A stretch of 64,000 nucleotides of DNA from Cercis canadensis (GCA_003255065.1 QAOA01005690.1:302477-366476); one strand, 5' to 3'; positions 24,261 through 34,866 are shown, counted from the stretch's first letter. The notes: a model not told the origin generated them from the letters alone. Numbers and translations are program-made.

Positions 24261-25354
24261 ACAAGGGACATTGACCCAATGTGGCAATGTAACCTCCAAT
24301 TCTGGCTTAAGCTTAACGCCCGTTTTATCCTAAACTCCACAACCAAACACGCTCCATGCAGCACGAAGAACCACATGACCTCCCACGTGGGGGACGCACG
24401 TGTGACATAGTAGAACAGTAGCTCGTGCATAAGCCCTGAGACTAGAAAAGTTGCCATGNGCTTAAGCTTAACGCCCGTTTTATCCTAAACTCCACAACCA
24501 AACACGCTCCATGCAGCACGAAGAACCACATGACCTCCCACGTGGGGGACGCACGTGTGACATAGTAGAACAGTAGCTCGTGCATAAGCCCAGAGACTAG
24601 AAAAGTTGCCATGACACTAGGAAATGAGGCCCATTGTGGGGCCAAGAAGGGTTACAAGTTACAACACTGATCTCACGGGTTTGTATATGGTGTGGCGCAG
24701 GATATTTGCTGCCATGAGGTTCCACCTCCTTCCCCAGAAATCTTGCAATGATCTAGAGAGATAAGGCTCATTAGAGGGCAATTCTAGCTCAATCCTCAAT
24801 ATAGCTTTTACCATAACATTGCAGAGTCCCATAACTATATCCACAAATAAATATACCAAGCAACAATAGAGGCCTAGAATAGCCTTTGGGTGGAGCTTTT
24901 CTTTATGGCCATTTAGGCCTACCAATAGCAAAGCAAAAATGAAAACTTTGGTGGGTAAATTTAGATGCAATTTTGGGGGATTTTGAAGAATTTGGTTTGA
25001 TGGATTTGTTTCTTTTAGCTTGATTTTGATTGGGAAGCAACCAATTGAGATGAAGAGGTAAAGGGACTTTGGTGGATTGGGTGAGAGAAGACCCAAATCA
25101 AAAGTGAATAAGAGGAGCTTGAAATTTGTGAGCAAGGTGAGAAAGAAGGTAGTGATGCCTATTGGAAGGACAGAGGAGAGGGAGAGAGGAAGGATAGTGA
25201 AGAGGTAGAAGATTGGGATAAGGGTGAAGAACCTGAGCTTACCTTTAGGTACCCTTGAGGATATGAAAAAGCAGAAACATAGACAGGCTATCACTGAGAA
25301 CTACACATTGATTAATCTCTCAATTTCTCCTTCCATGCGCTTTGGACTTGACAT
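24257..25354 (-). pseudogene. wax synthase pseudogene (relic A)
   Basis: Wax synthases (long-chain-alcohol O-fatty-acyltransferases of the MBOAT superfamily) join fatty acyl-CoA to fatty alcohols in the ER. The frame starts at 25354 or 25336, but TAG at 25301-25303 replaces a Trp that the intact paralogue has (V-W-I-T). Downstream it shows hydrophobic segments and the conserved S-L-Q-D-F-W-G-R-R-W-N. A frameshift with stops follows at about 24650-24665. The catalytic-region motif S-G-L-M-H-E-L and W-F-F-V-L-H-G survive in another frame. The end is degenerate. The N at 24459 duplicates 24305-24458 as 24460-24613. At least two disabling lesions rule out a full product. Confidence 0.88.
24305..24613. 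other. single-N contig join with 154-bp duplicated flanks
   Basis: 24305-24458 and 24460-24613 are almost identical across the N at 24459, within the C-terminal part of the wax synthase relic. This is an unmerged contig overlap and not a tandem repeat of the gene. Confidence 0.85.
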
Positions 25355-26101
25355 TTTTCTGTACCTGACCTTCCTCAACCTCTAAGAAAATGTATTGAAC
25401 TCAAAAGTGTTTTCTTCTTGGGGAGGAATACTAAGTACCACAGAAATCTGTTTTTGTTTCATTTGGCAATTGAGCAAATGTTGGGGCAATCTTCACATGT
25501 TAGGTTTTTTATTTTTTATTTTTTTTTATTTTTTTGTCTAAAATGGAAAAATATATTTACCCAACCCATAATGTTCTCTTTTTCATCCATTGGGTGAAGA
25601 TAATTTTCTAATGCATTATTTTACATTGAATTGGATTCCATGATAATGATACACATATTTTGACGTGTCCCTAATTGCGTTATTATTTATGTTGAACCAT
25701 GTGATTAGCCAAAATTCAAAGTTAAGACATATTTAGTGAACAATATTAAGCGATTGTCTTTTAGTATCTTTGGCCATATGATGAGAAAATACCTTTTTGT
25801 CCTCCAAATAGCTATGGATAGTATGAGGATCTTGTAGTCCTATGCTACCCCCAAATATCATCCTCCCACGAGTAATTGTTTGCTAAATTAGGAAAAAAAA
25901 TCATTTTATCTTTTATAGAACATTATTAATGTACATTCATCACTATATTTTGAGGACATTATCTTCTATATAATAAATACAATTAATTTTATCTAATTTT
26001 GATTAGTAGCTACATTCATGTGTGTACACAATTACAACTGCAGGATTTTTTATTGACCAAATTAATACAAGCTTTTTGACATATAGATTGATTGAATACC
26101 A
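25355..26101. other. intergenic, no gene seen
   Basis: AT-rich spacer between wax synthase relic A and the intact wax synthase. A T-rich run lies at 25505-25535. 25935-26101 is the 3' flank of the intact gene and is duplicated at about 31890-32113, showing that flanking sequence was copied along with the gene. Confidence 0.6.
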
Positions 26102-27232
26102 CTATTTATATTTGTTGCTAAGATACAAGTGCAACGGTAGCTTGGACTTAACAAAGTCTACCATAATTGTGTATTCCCCTATTGTTCTCCTATCCACACC
26201 ATTCCTTAATAGCTGAGGAAAAAACAGCCACTCGCTTGTAACCACCAAAAATGCAACCGTGAGCAGCCATGACACTAGCCGGTGCAACTTCCATCCACGG
26301 TGCACTACCGCCTTCTTCACCGCCACCTCCATGGCCGTGCACAAGCCATGTAGGACAAAGAACCACGTGACTTCCCAGGTGGGAGGCGCACGTGCAAAGT
26401 AATAATACATAAACTCATGCATGACACCGGAAACAGCAAATGTGACAAATGTAGCCGGTGGCGGGCCCCACATTGGGCCTAAGACACGTGTGAATAGGCG
26501 GTGTAATGGGTGGTAGACGGCAGGGCGTAGAATATTGGTAACCATGAGGTTCCACCTACGACCCCAAAAGTCCTGAAGTGAAGTGGAAAGATATGGTTCA
26601 TTGAACTGTGGCTCTATCTCAAACCCAAAAATGGCTCGAGCTGGGATAGCACTAAGGCCTAGGACGATCTCTAAGGCAAGGTACATGTGGCAACAATAGA
26701 GAGCCAAGATGAAACGAGGGTGTAAATTTTCTCTGCAGTTATAAGCACAGATTATCATAGCCAAGATAAGCAATTTAATGCCCACTAAAACCGATTTGGC
26801 AAATGTAGAGGAATCATTGTCATGGGGTTCTGATTTTTCTGCATTTGATGTCGAAATTTGGGTGGTTTGGTGAGATGGGTGTGCATTTCTTTTGGGTGAT
26901 TTTGAAGGTTGGTCTTGTTTGAGCTTAATGGGAAGAGAAGCTATGGAGATGAAATGGAAGATGTTTGGAGGAGATGGTGATAAAGGGCCTTGGTTGAATG
27001 AGAAAAGGAGGAGCTTGAAAGTTGCAAGCCAAGAAAGGAAGAAGATTGTGGGTGCACCAAGATGGAAGGAAGAGAGATTGAAGGGAAGGATAAGGAAGAG
27101 GTAAATGATGGGAAGGAGGGAGAGGAGCCTCAACAAGCCCTTTGGTATTCTTGCAGCTATGTAATAACAATAACATAGACATGAGATGGCTGTGATCCAT
27201 ACCTTGATGAACCTTTGGATTTCACCATCCAT
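26102..27232 (-). CDS. wax synthase / long-chain-alcohol O-fatty-acyltransferase (MBOAT)
   Basis: Single-exon gene of 376 codons, about the usual length for plant wax synthases, and the only intact member of this local cluster. It should esterify fatty alcohols with acyl-CoA in the ER membrane to make wax esters. The protein has several hydrophobic segments (about residues 9-28, 35-55, 62-80, 145-163, 173-195, 258-280, 285-303 and 320-340). It also has D-F-W-G-R-R-W-N at 221-228 and S-G-V-M-H-E-F with the likely catalytic His at 272. A hydrophilic Ser/Lys-rich loop spans about 105-143. The start M-D-G-E-I-Q-R is supported by the relics, which align from the same place. Function is inferred from family; the exact substrate is unknown. 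Confidence 0.93.
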   Translation of the reverse strand: MDGEIQRFIKVWITAISCLCYCYYIAARIPKGLLRLLSLLPIIYLFLILPFNLSSFHLGAPTIFFLSWLATFKLLLFSFNQGPLSPSPPNIFHFISIASLPIKLKQDQPSKSPKRNAHPSHQTTQISTSNAEKSEPHDNDSSTFAKSVLVGIKLLILAMIICAYNCRENLHPRFILALYCCHMYLALEIVLGLSAIPARAIFGFEIEPQFNEPYLSTSLQDFWGRRWNLMVTNILRPAVYHPLHRLFTRVLGPMWGPPPATFVTFAVSGVMHEFMYYYFARAPPTWEVTWFFVLHGLCTAMEVAVKKAVVHRGWKLHRLVSWLLTVAFLVVTSEWLFFPQLLRNGVDRRTIGEYTIMVDFVKSKLPLHLYLSNKYK

Positions 27233-27712
27233 TTCTCTTTCTCTCTAAACCTTGTTCTTTCTAAAGCTCTTAAAGATCTCAAAATAAAGATAAAGCAGCA
27301 CTAATGGGCATTGGGGTAATGAATATATTTTCTTCTTTGGTTTTAAGCGTTTTATGAGAGAACCAAGAATGGGTAATTGATTGCTGATATAAATGTCGGG
27401 CAGTGAACAATTTATTTATTTTACCTACTTTATTGCCAAGTGGGCCTGTGTTTCTGGTTGTTGATCTGGAGATGTTTCAAGATGCGTTCCTCCTCTCTCC
27501 TCTTTGGAAGAGAGAACTGTAGGGTTTGATTCGGAGTTGAAGGGGAAGGATATAAGAGAAAAGATAGAGAAAGAAAAGGAAAGGAATGTGAGAGATTTTA
27601 CTCTTCCTTGTTTGTATGAGTAAAATAAGAAAAAAAAAAAGAAATAAATAAATAAAAATTTATAATTTTACAAATTTATCATTTATTTATAAAGCAAATA
27701 TATTTAATATAA
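27233..27712. other. 5' flank of the wax synthase
   Basis: Upstream region of the minus-strand wax synthase. It begins with a CT-rich leader on the gene strand (27233-27260), typical of plant 5' UTRs. A possible TATA-like run lies near 27388-27396. The distal part is A/T-rich. No other gene is seen. Confidence 0.4.
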
Positions 27713-27721
27713 GATTTAATA

Positions 27722-28187
27722 AGTTTAAATGTACTACAAGTCCTTATAATTTAGACAAATTTTGAATTAGGCCCCTATAGTTTGAATTTTTTTTAATTGG
27801 ATCTCTACTAGCCTCTCTATTATAATTTTGCCAGTTTAGTATTAATATAACAAACAACTTGTCTATGTAATTATAAATGAAGTTGACGTGGTGTCAAAGT
27901 GGCACAAAAATTATCATTTTATCAAATTTTGGCTTAAAAAAATGCATAAAAAAGTTGATGAGGTGATAATTTTGGTGCTATTTTGTCACCACATCAATTT
28001 CTTTTATTGTCACATAGACAAGTCATTTGTCATGTCAGTACTAAACTGAAGGATTTATAATCAAGAATGAAAGCAATGACCCAATTAAAAAAATTTAAAC
28101 TATAAGGACTTCAAAAGAGAAAAAAAAATTATAGAAATTTGATTCAAAATTCGTCTAAATTATAGGGACCTGTAGTGTATTTAAACC
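27722..28187. mobile_element. MULE-type MITE, 466 bp, 9-bp TSD
   Basis: Ends are inverted repeats: AGTTTAAATGTACTACAAG on the left and GGTTTAAATACACTACAGG read from the right, with pairing for more than 100 bp. A perfect 9-bp target duplication GATTTAATA flanks the element (27713-27721 and 28188-28196). No coding capacity. The terminal motif differs from the elements at 6430 and 33798, so it is a separate family. Confidence 0.85.
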
Positions 28188-28499
28188 GATTTAATAATTC
28201 TATCTAAATAGTGTTTGAAAAGGAATTTGAATAAATAAATAGAGGTATAATATAAAATACTCCTATTTTTTCTCCAAAGCCCCCAAATTGAAAGAACATA
28301 GAAATGAAGGCAAAAGAGGAATGTGGAGGTTTAAGGTTACTCATTCTTTTTTTTAATCTTGAACTCTCAAATAAGGAGATTGACACATTTACTCTTTCTT
28401 TTTCATCTCCTTTCCCCTAATTTTAATTCCCAAACAAACTCTTAAAGTTTTTCTTCCTAGTTAATCAATGAAATATTTTAGTGGCATAAAAAGAATGGC

Positions 28500-28610
28500 A
28501 AGGAGAGAAAGAGAGAGAGGAAGGACGGTCAAGAGGTTGAATACTGGGGAAAAGAAGAGGAACAAAGAGCTTGCCTTTGGTTATTCTTGAGGCTATCAAA
28601 TAGCAGTAAA
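28500..28610 (-). pseudogene. wax synthase N-terminal fragment (relic E)
   Basis: On the minus strand this reads Y-C-Y-L-I-A-S-R-I-T-K-G-K-L, matching the N-terminal part of the neighbouring wax synthases (Y-I-A-A-R-I-P-K-G-L in the intact gene). It then drifts out of frame. The fold-back element at 28614 interrupts it; 29053-29080 on the far side may continue the same relic. The stretch 28197-28490 between the MITE and this fragment shows nothing. Confidence 0.7.
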
Positions 28611-28613
28611 TAG

Positions 28614-29052
28614 AGCTGGAAATAAGCCAAGCAACTCATGGCTTGGTTTGTCCCGGCTTCCTAACCTTAGCTCATCCACCAAACGAGTCAATTTTAGCCA
28701 AATAATATGACTCATTTAATATAAATGAGCCAAACTCAAGCTTCACTCTTTTTGGCTCATATATATATATATAGTTAAAATGTAAAATTATGATTTGAAC
28801 CAAATGAGTCAAGTTAATGAGCTGACCTAAGTTAAATTAAATTGAGCTTCCTTGGCTCATATTTGATTTTATGTACTACGATACAAATGGGATCAAGCAG
28901 CTCATCAGCAGATAAGCTTAACTCAAGCAAAGCTTGAGCAAAGAAAATTAGCTTACTCAAACTTAAGTCAATTTATGAGTTGACCAAATCATATCAAGCC
29001 AAGTCAAGTTGAAGCTCAACTTAACTTGGCTTGGCTCGACTCATTTCCAGCC
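28614..29052. mobile_element. fold-back element with GCTGGAAAT inverted ends
   Basis: The left end reads GCTGGAAATAAGCCAAGC and the right end, reversed, GCTGGAAATGAGTCGAGCC. The body is full of gagcc/ggctc and aactcaag/cttgagtt words that can pair with one another. Flanks agtaaatag and agtaatatag could be an imperfect target duplication. It has no coding capacity and sits inside a wax synthase relic. Superfamily not assigned. Confidence 0.65.
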
Positions 29053-29842
29053 TCGTTAGTAATATAGCATGTCTTGATTAAGCTCTTGTAAAAATAATGT
29101 TTGACTAAGAAGTGGTATACTTTTTACACACTTGCAAATTCACATCTTTATTTATTTATTTTTACATATTTACATATAGTATTATCTAATTAATGTAACT
29201 TATTTATACTTTAATTAGACCCACATGGAATTTACTTCAACTTTTTCTCCATGCCTCACATTCTTTACACTTCTACACCTAAATGTGTAAACATGATTTC
29301 TCCATTACAAAAGTTTTTTTCTTAAAAATAATACTAAATTGTTTCCTTGTCAATATTATGTAAACTTATTAATACTATTGTTAATATGCCAGTAGAAAAA
29401 AAAAACATTAATTTTTGGATACACAAGGCTAAAAGCCTAAAGTTATACACAAATGGTACGAGGAAAGTTAGCACGCTCTGTATTTATTATGTGCTTTCTC
29501 TCCTTTCTCAGCATATTAGGCTCTTATAAAAAATAAAAATAAAAATTATAATTTTAAATTTTGAAATATGTGCTATTTTTTAGTTTGGTCTTTTAATTTT
29601 AAAATTCTTAAACACAAATGTTTCAATGTAAGGTCTCTAGTGGTCCAGTTGTTAATTAAGTCATTGGCAAATACTATATCCGTACCCTATAGGCGTACTT
29701 ATATGTAGTAATAATATGTATTTTATATGCGTGTCTAATATTTGCTCAAAGGGAAATAGAAGTAAATGATTGAAAAGAAATTGTTACTCATCCCACATAA
29801 TTACTTACCACTATTAGTCTAAATCATTTAAATTAATACCAA
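29053..29842. other. intergenic, no gene seen
   Basis: AT-rich spacer. A 60-codon open frame at 29347-29529 has no recognisable motif. No repeats with clear ends. Confidence 0.5.
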
Positions 29843-30031
29843 TGAAGGTTTGCCTGAGTGAAAGAGGCTCTAGTCGTTTAAGCAAGTAGTCTCGAGTCGA
29901 GCTATTGTGGATACAACAAATTTTCTTAGGAGAGGTTTCCGCTTTGGCGCCCGAGAGTATCTCGAAGGATTAGTCCTCGGCAACACTTGGGAATACCTTG
30001 AGAAACCTAAAAAAAAAAAAAAAAAAAAAAA
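29843..30031 (+). mobile_element. SINE-like retroposon, plus strand
   Basis: Begins near gtttgcctgagtgaaagagg, which resembles an RNA polymerase III A box. It continues with a B-box-like tctcgagtcgagc and with cctcggcaacacttggg, and ends in a pure A tract at 30009-30031. This is the structure of a tRNA-derived plant SINE. I found no convincing target duplication, so the left edge is approximate. Confidence 0.55.
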
Positions 30032-30424
30032 TTGATGCAGTTTTAAATTGTAGTGGGTTTTTGTAGGAATTGAGTAGTAGAATTTTGGCCTATAAATTTT
30101 TGAGTAGTTTTTAGCTACACAAACAGAAAATGTTACATACATATATTAAGGTATACGTAAATGCAACATTTATGAGTCGCTTGACATATGAAGGTCCTAT
30201 ATATATTAAAGCAATTTTTTCAAATTTAAAATTTAAAACATTTTGACTATAAATTTAATAATGAAAGAATAGACATATCTTTCAACAATCAAAGCAATAA
30301 TTTTCTCTTACCTTATTATTTAGGTAGAGCATGTGAGGCTAACATCAAAAGCCCTTATCAAACATTTGAGAGAACAAGGCCAAAAAAAAACACATTTGAG
30401 AGAACATTAAGCATTTTTTTTAAA
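30032..30424. other. intergenic, no gene seen
   Basis: AT-rich sequence with a short direct repeat of acatttgagagaaca near 30362 and 30391. No gene, RNA or bounded repeat could be identified. Confidence 0.5.
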
Positions 30425-30452
30425 GAGCAAGTGGGAGGCGCACTTGCAAGGT
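30425..30452 (-). pseudogene. tiny wax synthase fragment
   Basis: The minus strand reads Y-Y-L-A-S-A-P-P-T, matching Y-Y-F-A-R-A-P-P-T just after the M-H-E motif of the intact wax synthase. The SINE at 30465 interrupts it. This is the very segment missing from relic C at 30899-31875, so it may be a displaced piece of that gene. Confidence 0.55.
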
Positions 30453-30464
30453 AATATTAAAAGA

Positions 30465-30698
30465 TTTTTTTTTTTTTGGTAATCCAAGAATTAGGGTTTG
30501 ATACCAATCTCTGAATGGATCTAAACTTACTAAATCTAGGGTGAGCCATTTAGGGGTCTCGTTATAAAACACCTACAGTTGTAGTTTTATGTGGTTGGGT
30601 CATTTGAAATCCTCTATTTATCAATGAGAGATCTCGAATACAAAACTCTCTTCTTACGAGAAGAGCCTTATGATCAACTGATCTATAGCCCAGTTGGC
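30465..30698 (-). mobile_element. SINE with 12-bp target-site duplication
   Basis: A 234-bp insertion is flanked by a perfect 12-bp duplication AATATTAAAAGA (30453-30464 and 30699-30710). On the minus strand it begins GCCAACTGGGCTATAGATC, an A-box-like start. A B-box-like GTATTCGAGATCTC follows about 50 bases later, and the element ends in a poly(A) tract (the T run at 30465-30477). Structure, tail and duplication fit a tRNA-derived SINE inserted by target-primed reverse transcription. Confidence 0.85.
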
Positions 30699-30898
30699 AA
30701 TATTAAAAGAATACTAATTGCATAATTTTTTAATCTACAAACTTATATAAATTGATTGAATTCAACTAAAGTTTGCTTTTCGAATTTAAATACGATTTAC
30801 TAACATAACTTCATAAATTTGTCTACAAATAATAAGAGCTTATACATATTGCAACTATGAAGCTATTTCGATTTTTGACCAATTATAACTAAATTTCA

Positions 30899-31875
30899 CT
30901 ATTGTACTTGTTGTAAATATATTAGTTTAGTGGTAACATGTAGTTGACAAAACCTCTCATAATTGCCATTAGGTGAGGGTAAAACAACCACTTCAGGGTA
31001 ACCGCCAGAAACAACATCGTGAGTGGCCCGGACACAGCCCCGTGCAACCGCCACCTCAACGGTGGTGCAAATGTTATGTAGGACATAGAAGCACATGACT
31101 TCCCACCAGATACAAGCAATGAGGCGACGACAGCTGCGATCGAGTGGGCCCCACAATGGACCTAAGAAAGGGTTAGAGAAGCGAGGGAGGGGATGATAGA
31201 CGGCAGGGCGTAGAAGAGTAAGAAGCATGAGGTTCCATCTACGACCCCAAAAGTCCTGAAGTGAAGTAGAAAGATAGGGCTCATTGAACTGTGGCTCTAT
31301 CTCAAACTCAAAATTGCCTCCACCTGAGGCTGCACACAGGGCAAGCAAAATTTCCAAGGCAAAGTACGTGTAGCCAATATAGGCAACCAACAAGAAATGA
31401 GGGTGTAGATATTTTTTGTTGTCAACAGCGCGGATTATTATATTATAGGCAAGAGAAGCACTTTTGTGCCTAATAAAATCGCTTTGGTGACTTTAGAGAA
31501 TTCCTGGGGATTTGGTACTTGTGCATTTGAGGTCGAATTTTGGTGAGATGGAGCTGTGTTTCTTTTGGTTAATTTGGAAGATGGGTCTTGTTTGAGCTTA
31601 ATGAGAAGAGAAGCTATGGAGATGAAATGGAAGATGTTTGGGAGAAGTGGTGATAAAGGGCCTTGATTGAATGAGAAAAGGACCAGTTTGAAATTGCCAA
31701 GCCAAGCAAGGAAGAAAGCAGAAAGCAAGGAGTAGAGGTTCAAGGGAAGAATGAGGAACATGTAAATGATGGGAAGGAGGGAGAGAAGCCTCAAGAAACC
31801 CTTTGGTATTTTTGCTGCCATGTGATAACAATAACATAGCCATATCATGACTGTGATCCATACCTTGATGACCAT
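30899..31875 (-). pseudogene. wax synthase pseudogene (relic C)
   Basis: Strong similarity to the intact wax synthase through K-V-W-I-T, I-P-K-G-F-L-R-L-L-S, and S-L-Q-D-F-W-G-R-R-W-N. The original start codon is gone: where the paralogue has ATGGATGGTGAAATCC this copy has ATAGTGAACTCC, so only a later ATG (31875) remains. A frameshift lies at about 31395-31440. The segment around the catalytic M-H-E is deleted, joining R-L-I-A-C-I to W-W-E-V-M-C-F-Y. The C-terminus is out of frame. It cannot encode an active acyltransferase. Confidence 0.9.
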
Positions 31876-32113
31876 TTGGAGTTCACTATACTTTCATCAC
31901 TATTTTGAGGTCACTATTTTCTATATAATAAATACAATTAATTCTATCTAATTTTGATTGGTAGCTACATTCATATGTGTGTACACAATTACAACCGTAA
32001 GCTTTTTAAATTTACCAAATTAATACAAGCATTTTGACATATAGAATGATTGAATAAGACCATACATACACTGCAACACACAAGAAATTTTAGCCAATTA
32101 TAATTGAATGCCA

Positions 32114-32266
32114 CTATTTATATTTGTTGCTAATATACAAGTGCAACAGTAACTTGGACTTAACAAAGTCTATCATAGTTCCATATTCCCTTATTGTTCT
32201 TCTATCCACACCATTCCTTAATAGCTGAGGAAAAAACAGCCACTCGCATTTAACCACAAAAAATGC
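32114..32266 (-). pseudogene. wax synthase C-terminal fragment (relic D)
   Basis: Fifty codons and a stop match the C-terminal end of the intact wax synthase: C-E-W-L-F-F-P-Q-L-L-R-N-G-V-D, then the shared ending S-N-K-Y-K. The frame is clean as far as it goes. It is cut by the single N at 32267, followed by a long (AT)n run, so the rest of the gene may be missing from the assembly and not from the genome. The 3' flank (31890-32113) is also paralogous to that of the intact gene. Confidence 0.8.
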
Positions 32267-32267
32267 N

Positions 32268-32328
<61 letters not shown>
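32267..32328. repeat. contig join at an (AT)n microsatellite
   Basis: A single N at 32267 is followed by about 60 bp of pure AT dinucleotide repeat. No duplicated flank is visible, so the true distance across this point is unknown. Confidence 0.85.
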
Positions 32329-32331
<3 letters not shown>

Positions 32332-32487
32332 TTTTAGTACTAAAATAGCAGAAGATTCTTTATCAACATCACCCATGGCGATAAAAGTTTATTAACAAGA
32401 ATTCAAATGAAATTATCTCTTTAATTTATTATATTTTTGGTAAGAAAAATGGTAGTATGGCAGCGGCGTATCTGCCATAGATCTGGC

Positions 32488-33061
32488 CGGTGGCGGATCT
32501 TGAATAAAATTATTGAGTGGACAACGAGATACTTAGTAATCAATAGAAAAAAAAATTATAATAATATATATCTTTACAATATTCATACTTAGAGATAAAA
32601 TACATCATATATTAAAATATTTCTTCGCAAAGATAAACAGTTGTATTGCATAAGATAAAATGCATACTAACCTTGATTTGTTGTAGATGTCATGTCAATT
32701 ATAAAAACACAAAAAGATACTACGAAACCAAAAAAGATAGTTCATTATGTAACATAATAATGTATTAAAATTTAGAAATGTGACATCACAATTAATTAAA
32801 CATAATGTTAAATGAAATAACTAAAAATTATCTCCACTTAAAGTGTTGCTCTCCTATCTTTTAATGACTTGAAATCATTAATAATATAAACTTAATGTAA
32901 AAGTGGGCTTAAACATTTTATTAATTTGTTTTGAGGGGGCTATATTTAGTTTTTTTAAAAAAATTGAATGGGCAAACATTTTTTTAAGAAACTTGATTAA
33001 GAATCTTTTTTTTTTTGGGGGGTGTGGTTACCCCCTCTGTCTTAACGAAGATCCGCCAATG
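32488..33061. mobile_element. hAT-type non-autonomous element, 574 bp
   Basis: Inverted ends CGGTGGCGGATCTT and, from the right, CATTGGCGGATCTT. An 8-bp target duplication with one mismatch flanks it (GATCTGGC 32480-32487, GATATGGC 33062-33069). The paralogous sequence at about 22135-22240 lacks the insertion and runs straight from the left flank into the right flank. Eight-base duplications are typical of hAT elements. The interior has no transposase. Confidence 0.75.
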
Positions 33062-33229
33062 GATATGGCAGTCACAAACGAAAACTATTAAGATTAAGAT
33101 TGAATCAAATATGAATATTAATGTCCATTCTCTCCTTATTAATAGATGTCTCATCTATATTCTTAAGGAAATGGAAATTTAATAAACTTACAAAACTAAT
33201 TAGTACCAAATACAAAAGTATATGATTCA

Positions 33230-33790
33230 CAATTTAAAAATAAATATATAACCTAATTAATTCTAACCTAGATTTCCATCTTATATGCGTGGATATTCAT
33301 ATCCCACTACCAAAATCTGACTCAGCTAACGGCCAAATTCAAATTGCTGATGAGATGCCTTGTCCCCTCTATGCACTTTTGTCATTTGTAGAAGGAACAC
33401 TCTCAATTTCTCAAACACGTTTACGTATACAGCAAACAAATTGGACGACGTGCACATCTGATGCAAAGTCTCCTCCATGTTCATTGCCCATAGGAATTGT
33501 TTTTTCTTTTCCTTTCAAAACAACGTGCAACAAAAAAAATGGATTGATAACTTAATTGAAAAAGTTAATGTTATGAAATCATTCTATACAAGTGAAAATG
33601 TGACACTTTTTTTTTAACTTTATTTTATTAATTTTGAAATTGCATTACATTTAATTGGGAGAAAAATCTTATTATGATTCCATAATTAAAAAAAAAATAT
33701 TTTGGTTTTTATATTTCTTTATAGTATAACCAGAACTTATTAATAATTAAAGCAAATCATTAGGGAATGTTTTGTTAAAGAAGGGACATT
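33230..33790. repeat. segmental duplication block, copy 2 (paralogue at 23750-24260)
   Basis: Near-identical to the 3' flank of wax synthase relic A, including gcgtggatattcatatccc, ctgatgagatgccttg and gggacattga. Similarity stops where the MITE at 33798 begins. The 88-codon open frame at 33289-33555 reads through this block; the paralogous block does not preserve it, so I do not call it a gene. Confidence 0.75.
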
Positions 33791-33797
33791 GATTATA

Positions 33798-34167
33798 GAA
33801 TAAAACTCTTTTTTAGTCCTTAAAAAATGCAGTTATTGACAAATTCATTCTCCAAAAATTTTTAGTGACAAATTAGTCTTTAAATTATGATTCTGTCTGA
33901 CAAATTAGTCCTCTGGTACTTTAATGAGAAAAGTTCTGGACCTCTGCAAACCCCTTTCCTAATTTTTTTTTTTACTGATCTTCCCTAGCTATGTTTAAGC
34001 CATCTATTTCTTATTCAAGTCCTCATTTTCTTTTCACTGATCTTGTCTACTGGAGGACTAATTTGTCTGTAAAATAATAATTCAAAGACCAATTTGTAAC
34101 CGAAAATTTTTAGAGGACGAATTTGTCAGTGACTGTATTTTTCAAGGACTAAAAAAAAGTTTTACTC
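33798..34167. mobile_element. MULE-type MITE, 370 bp, 9-bp TSD (copy 1)
   Basis: Inverted ends GAATAAAACTCTTTTTTAG and, from the right, GAGTAAAACTTTTTTTTAG. A perfect 9-bp duplication TTGATTATA flanks it (33789-33797 and 34168-34176). A second copy of the family lies in intron 1 of the purple acid phosphatase gene at 37015-37382. Nine-base duplication and long inverted ends fit Mutator-like MITEs. Confidence 0.88.
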
Positions 34168-34429
34168 TTGATTATATTAGGCTCGTGCTATGAAGTGTTC
34201 CCAATATTATTCACAACCTTAATGCTCATCACTTGAAATATCTCGCTTCCTAGAAATACTTTGTTAGATCATGTTTTTTGCCCTCTCTTCTTAGGTTATG
34301 CAGTTTAGTCATTTAATTTCAATTTCCCACTTTGATTATGTTTTTTTTAGTAATTTCCTTACGATTGTACTTGGATTCCCTGATTTTGTTTTCTTTTAAT
34401 GCAAATCTATCTTCTCATATATATATATA

Positions 34430-34697
34430 TGAAAAGCCTTATGAAGTAGTTCCAGTATGGAGAACAAGTGAATACAGAGAAAGAGAAATTAAACCAGAAG
34501 AAGAAAAGCTAAAGAGTAAAGAGAGAAAGAGAGAGATGAAGGTTGAAGTTGAAGGAGAATCAGAATAGTGATCTTTCTCATTACTTGATTCAAGTACAAA
34601 GCATCCTTTTACAGAAGGATGATTACAGAAGAATAATTACATTTCAGCACCAATTGCTGACGTGGCATAATTGATTGACTGAATAATAACAGCTATC

Positions 34698-34731
<34 letters not shown>

Positions 34732-34747
34732 TAGTGGCTACCAACTA
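34430..34747 (-). mobile_element. probable LTR fragment
   Basis: Read on the minus strand, the segment resembles a retrotransposon LTR. It opens near gttggtagccactaagttag, passes through tgccacgtcagcaattgg, gtacttgaatcaagtaatg and a CT-rich tract, and fades near 34430. It includes an AACT tetranucleotide run (about 34697-34730) and is cut by the N at 34748. No target duplication or internal region was found. The open frame 34332-34568 on the other strand is an accident of the purine-rich tract. Confidence 0.4.
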
Positions 34748-34794
34748 NATACGTTATTTAATATATACCATCAAACATTTTCTTTTCTCATATA

Positions 34795-34866
34795 TATATG
34801 TATGTATGTATATATGTATGTATGTATGTATGTATATATGTATGTATGTATGTATGTATATATATG
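34795..34866. repeat. (GTAT)n/(AT)n microsatellite
   Basis: Compound run of gtat and at units just after the contig join at 34748. It lies about 0.5 kb upstream of the phosphatase gene. Confidence 0.9.

Noticed and set aside
33289-33555. 88-codon frame in the duplicated block
   Set aside because: The paralogous block at 23850-24060 does not keep the frame, and the composition looks like non-coding flank.
34332-34568. 78-codon Lys/Glu-rich frame
   Set aside because: A purine-rich tract within a probable LTR fragment explains it; no start context or homologue is recognisable.
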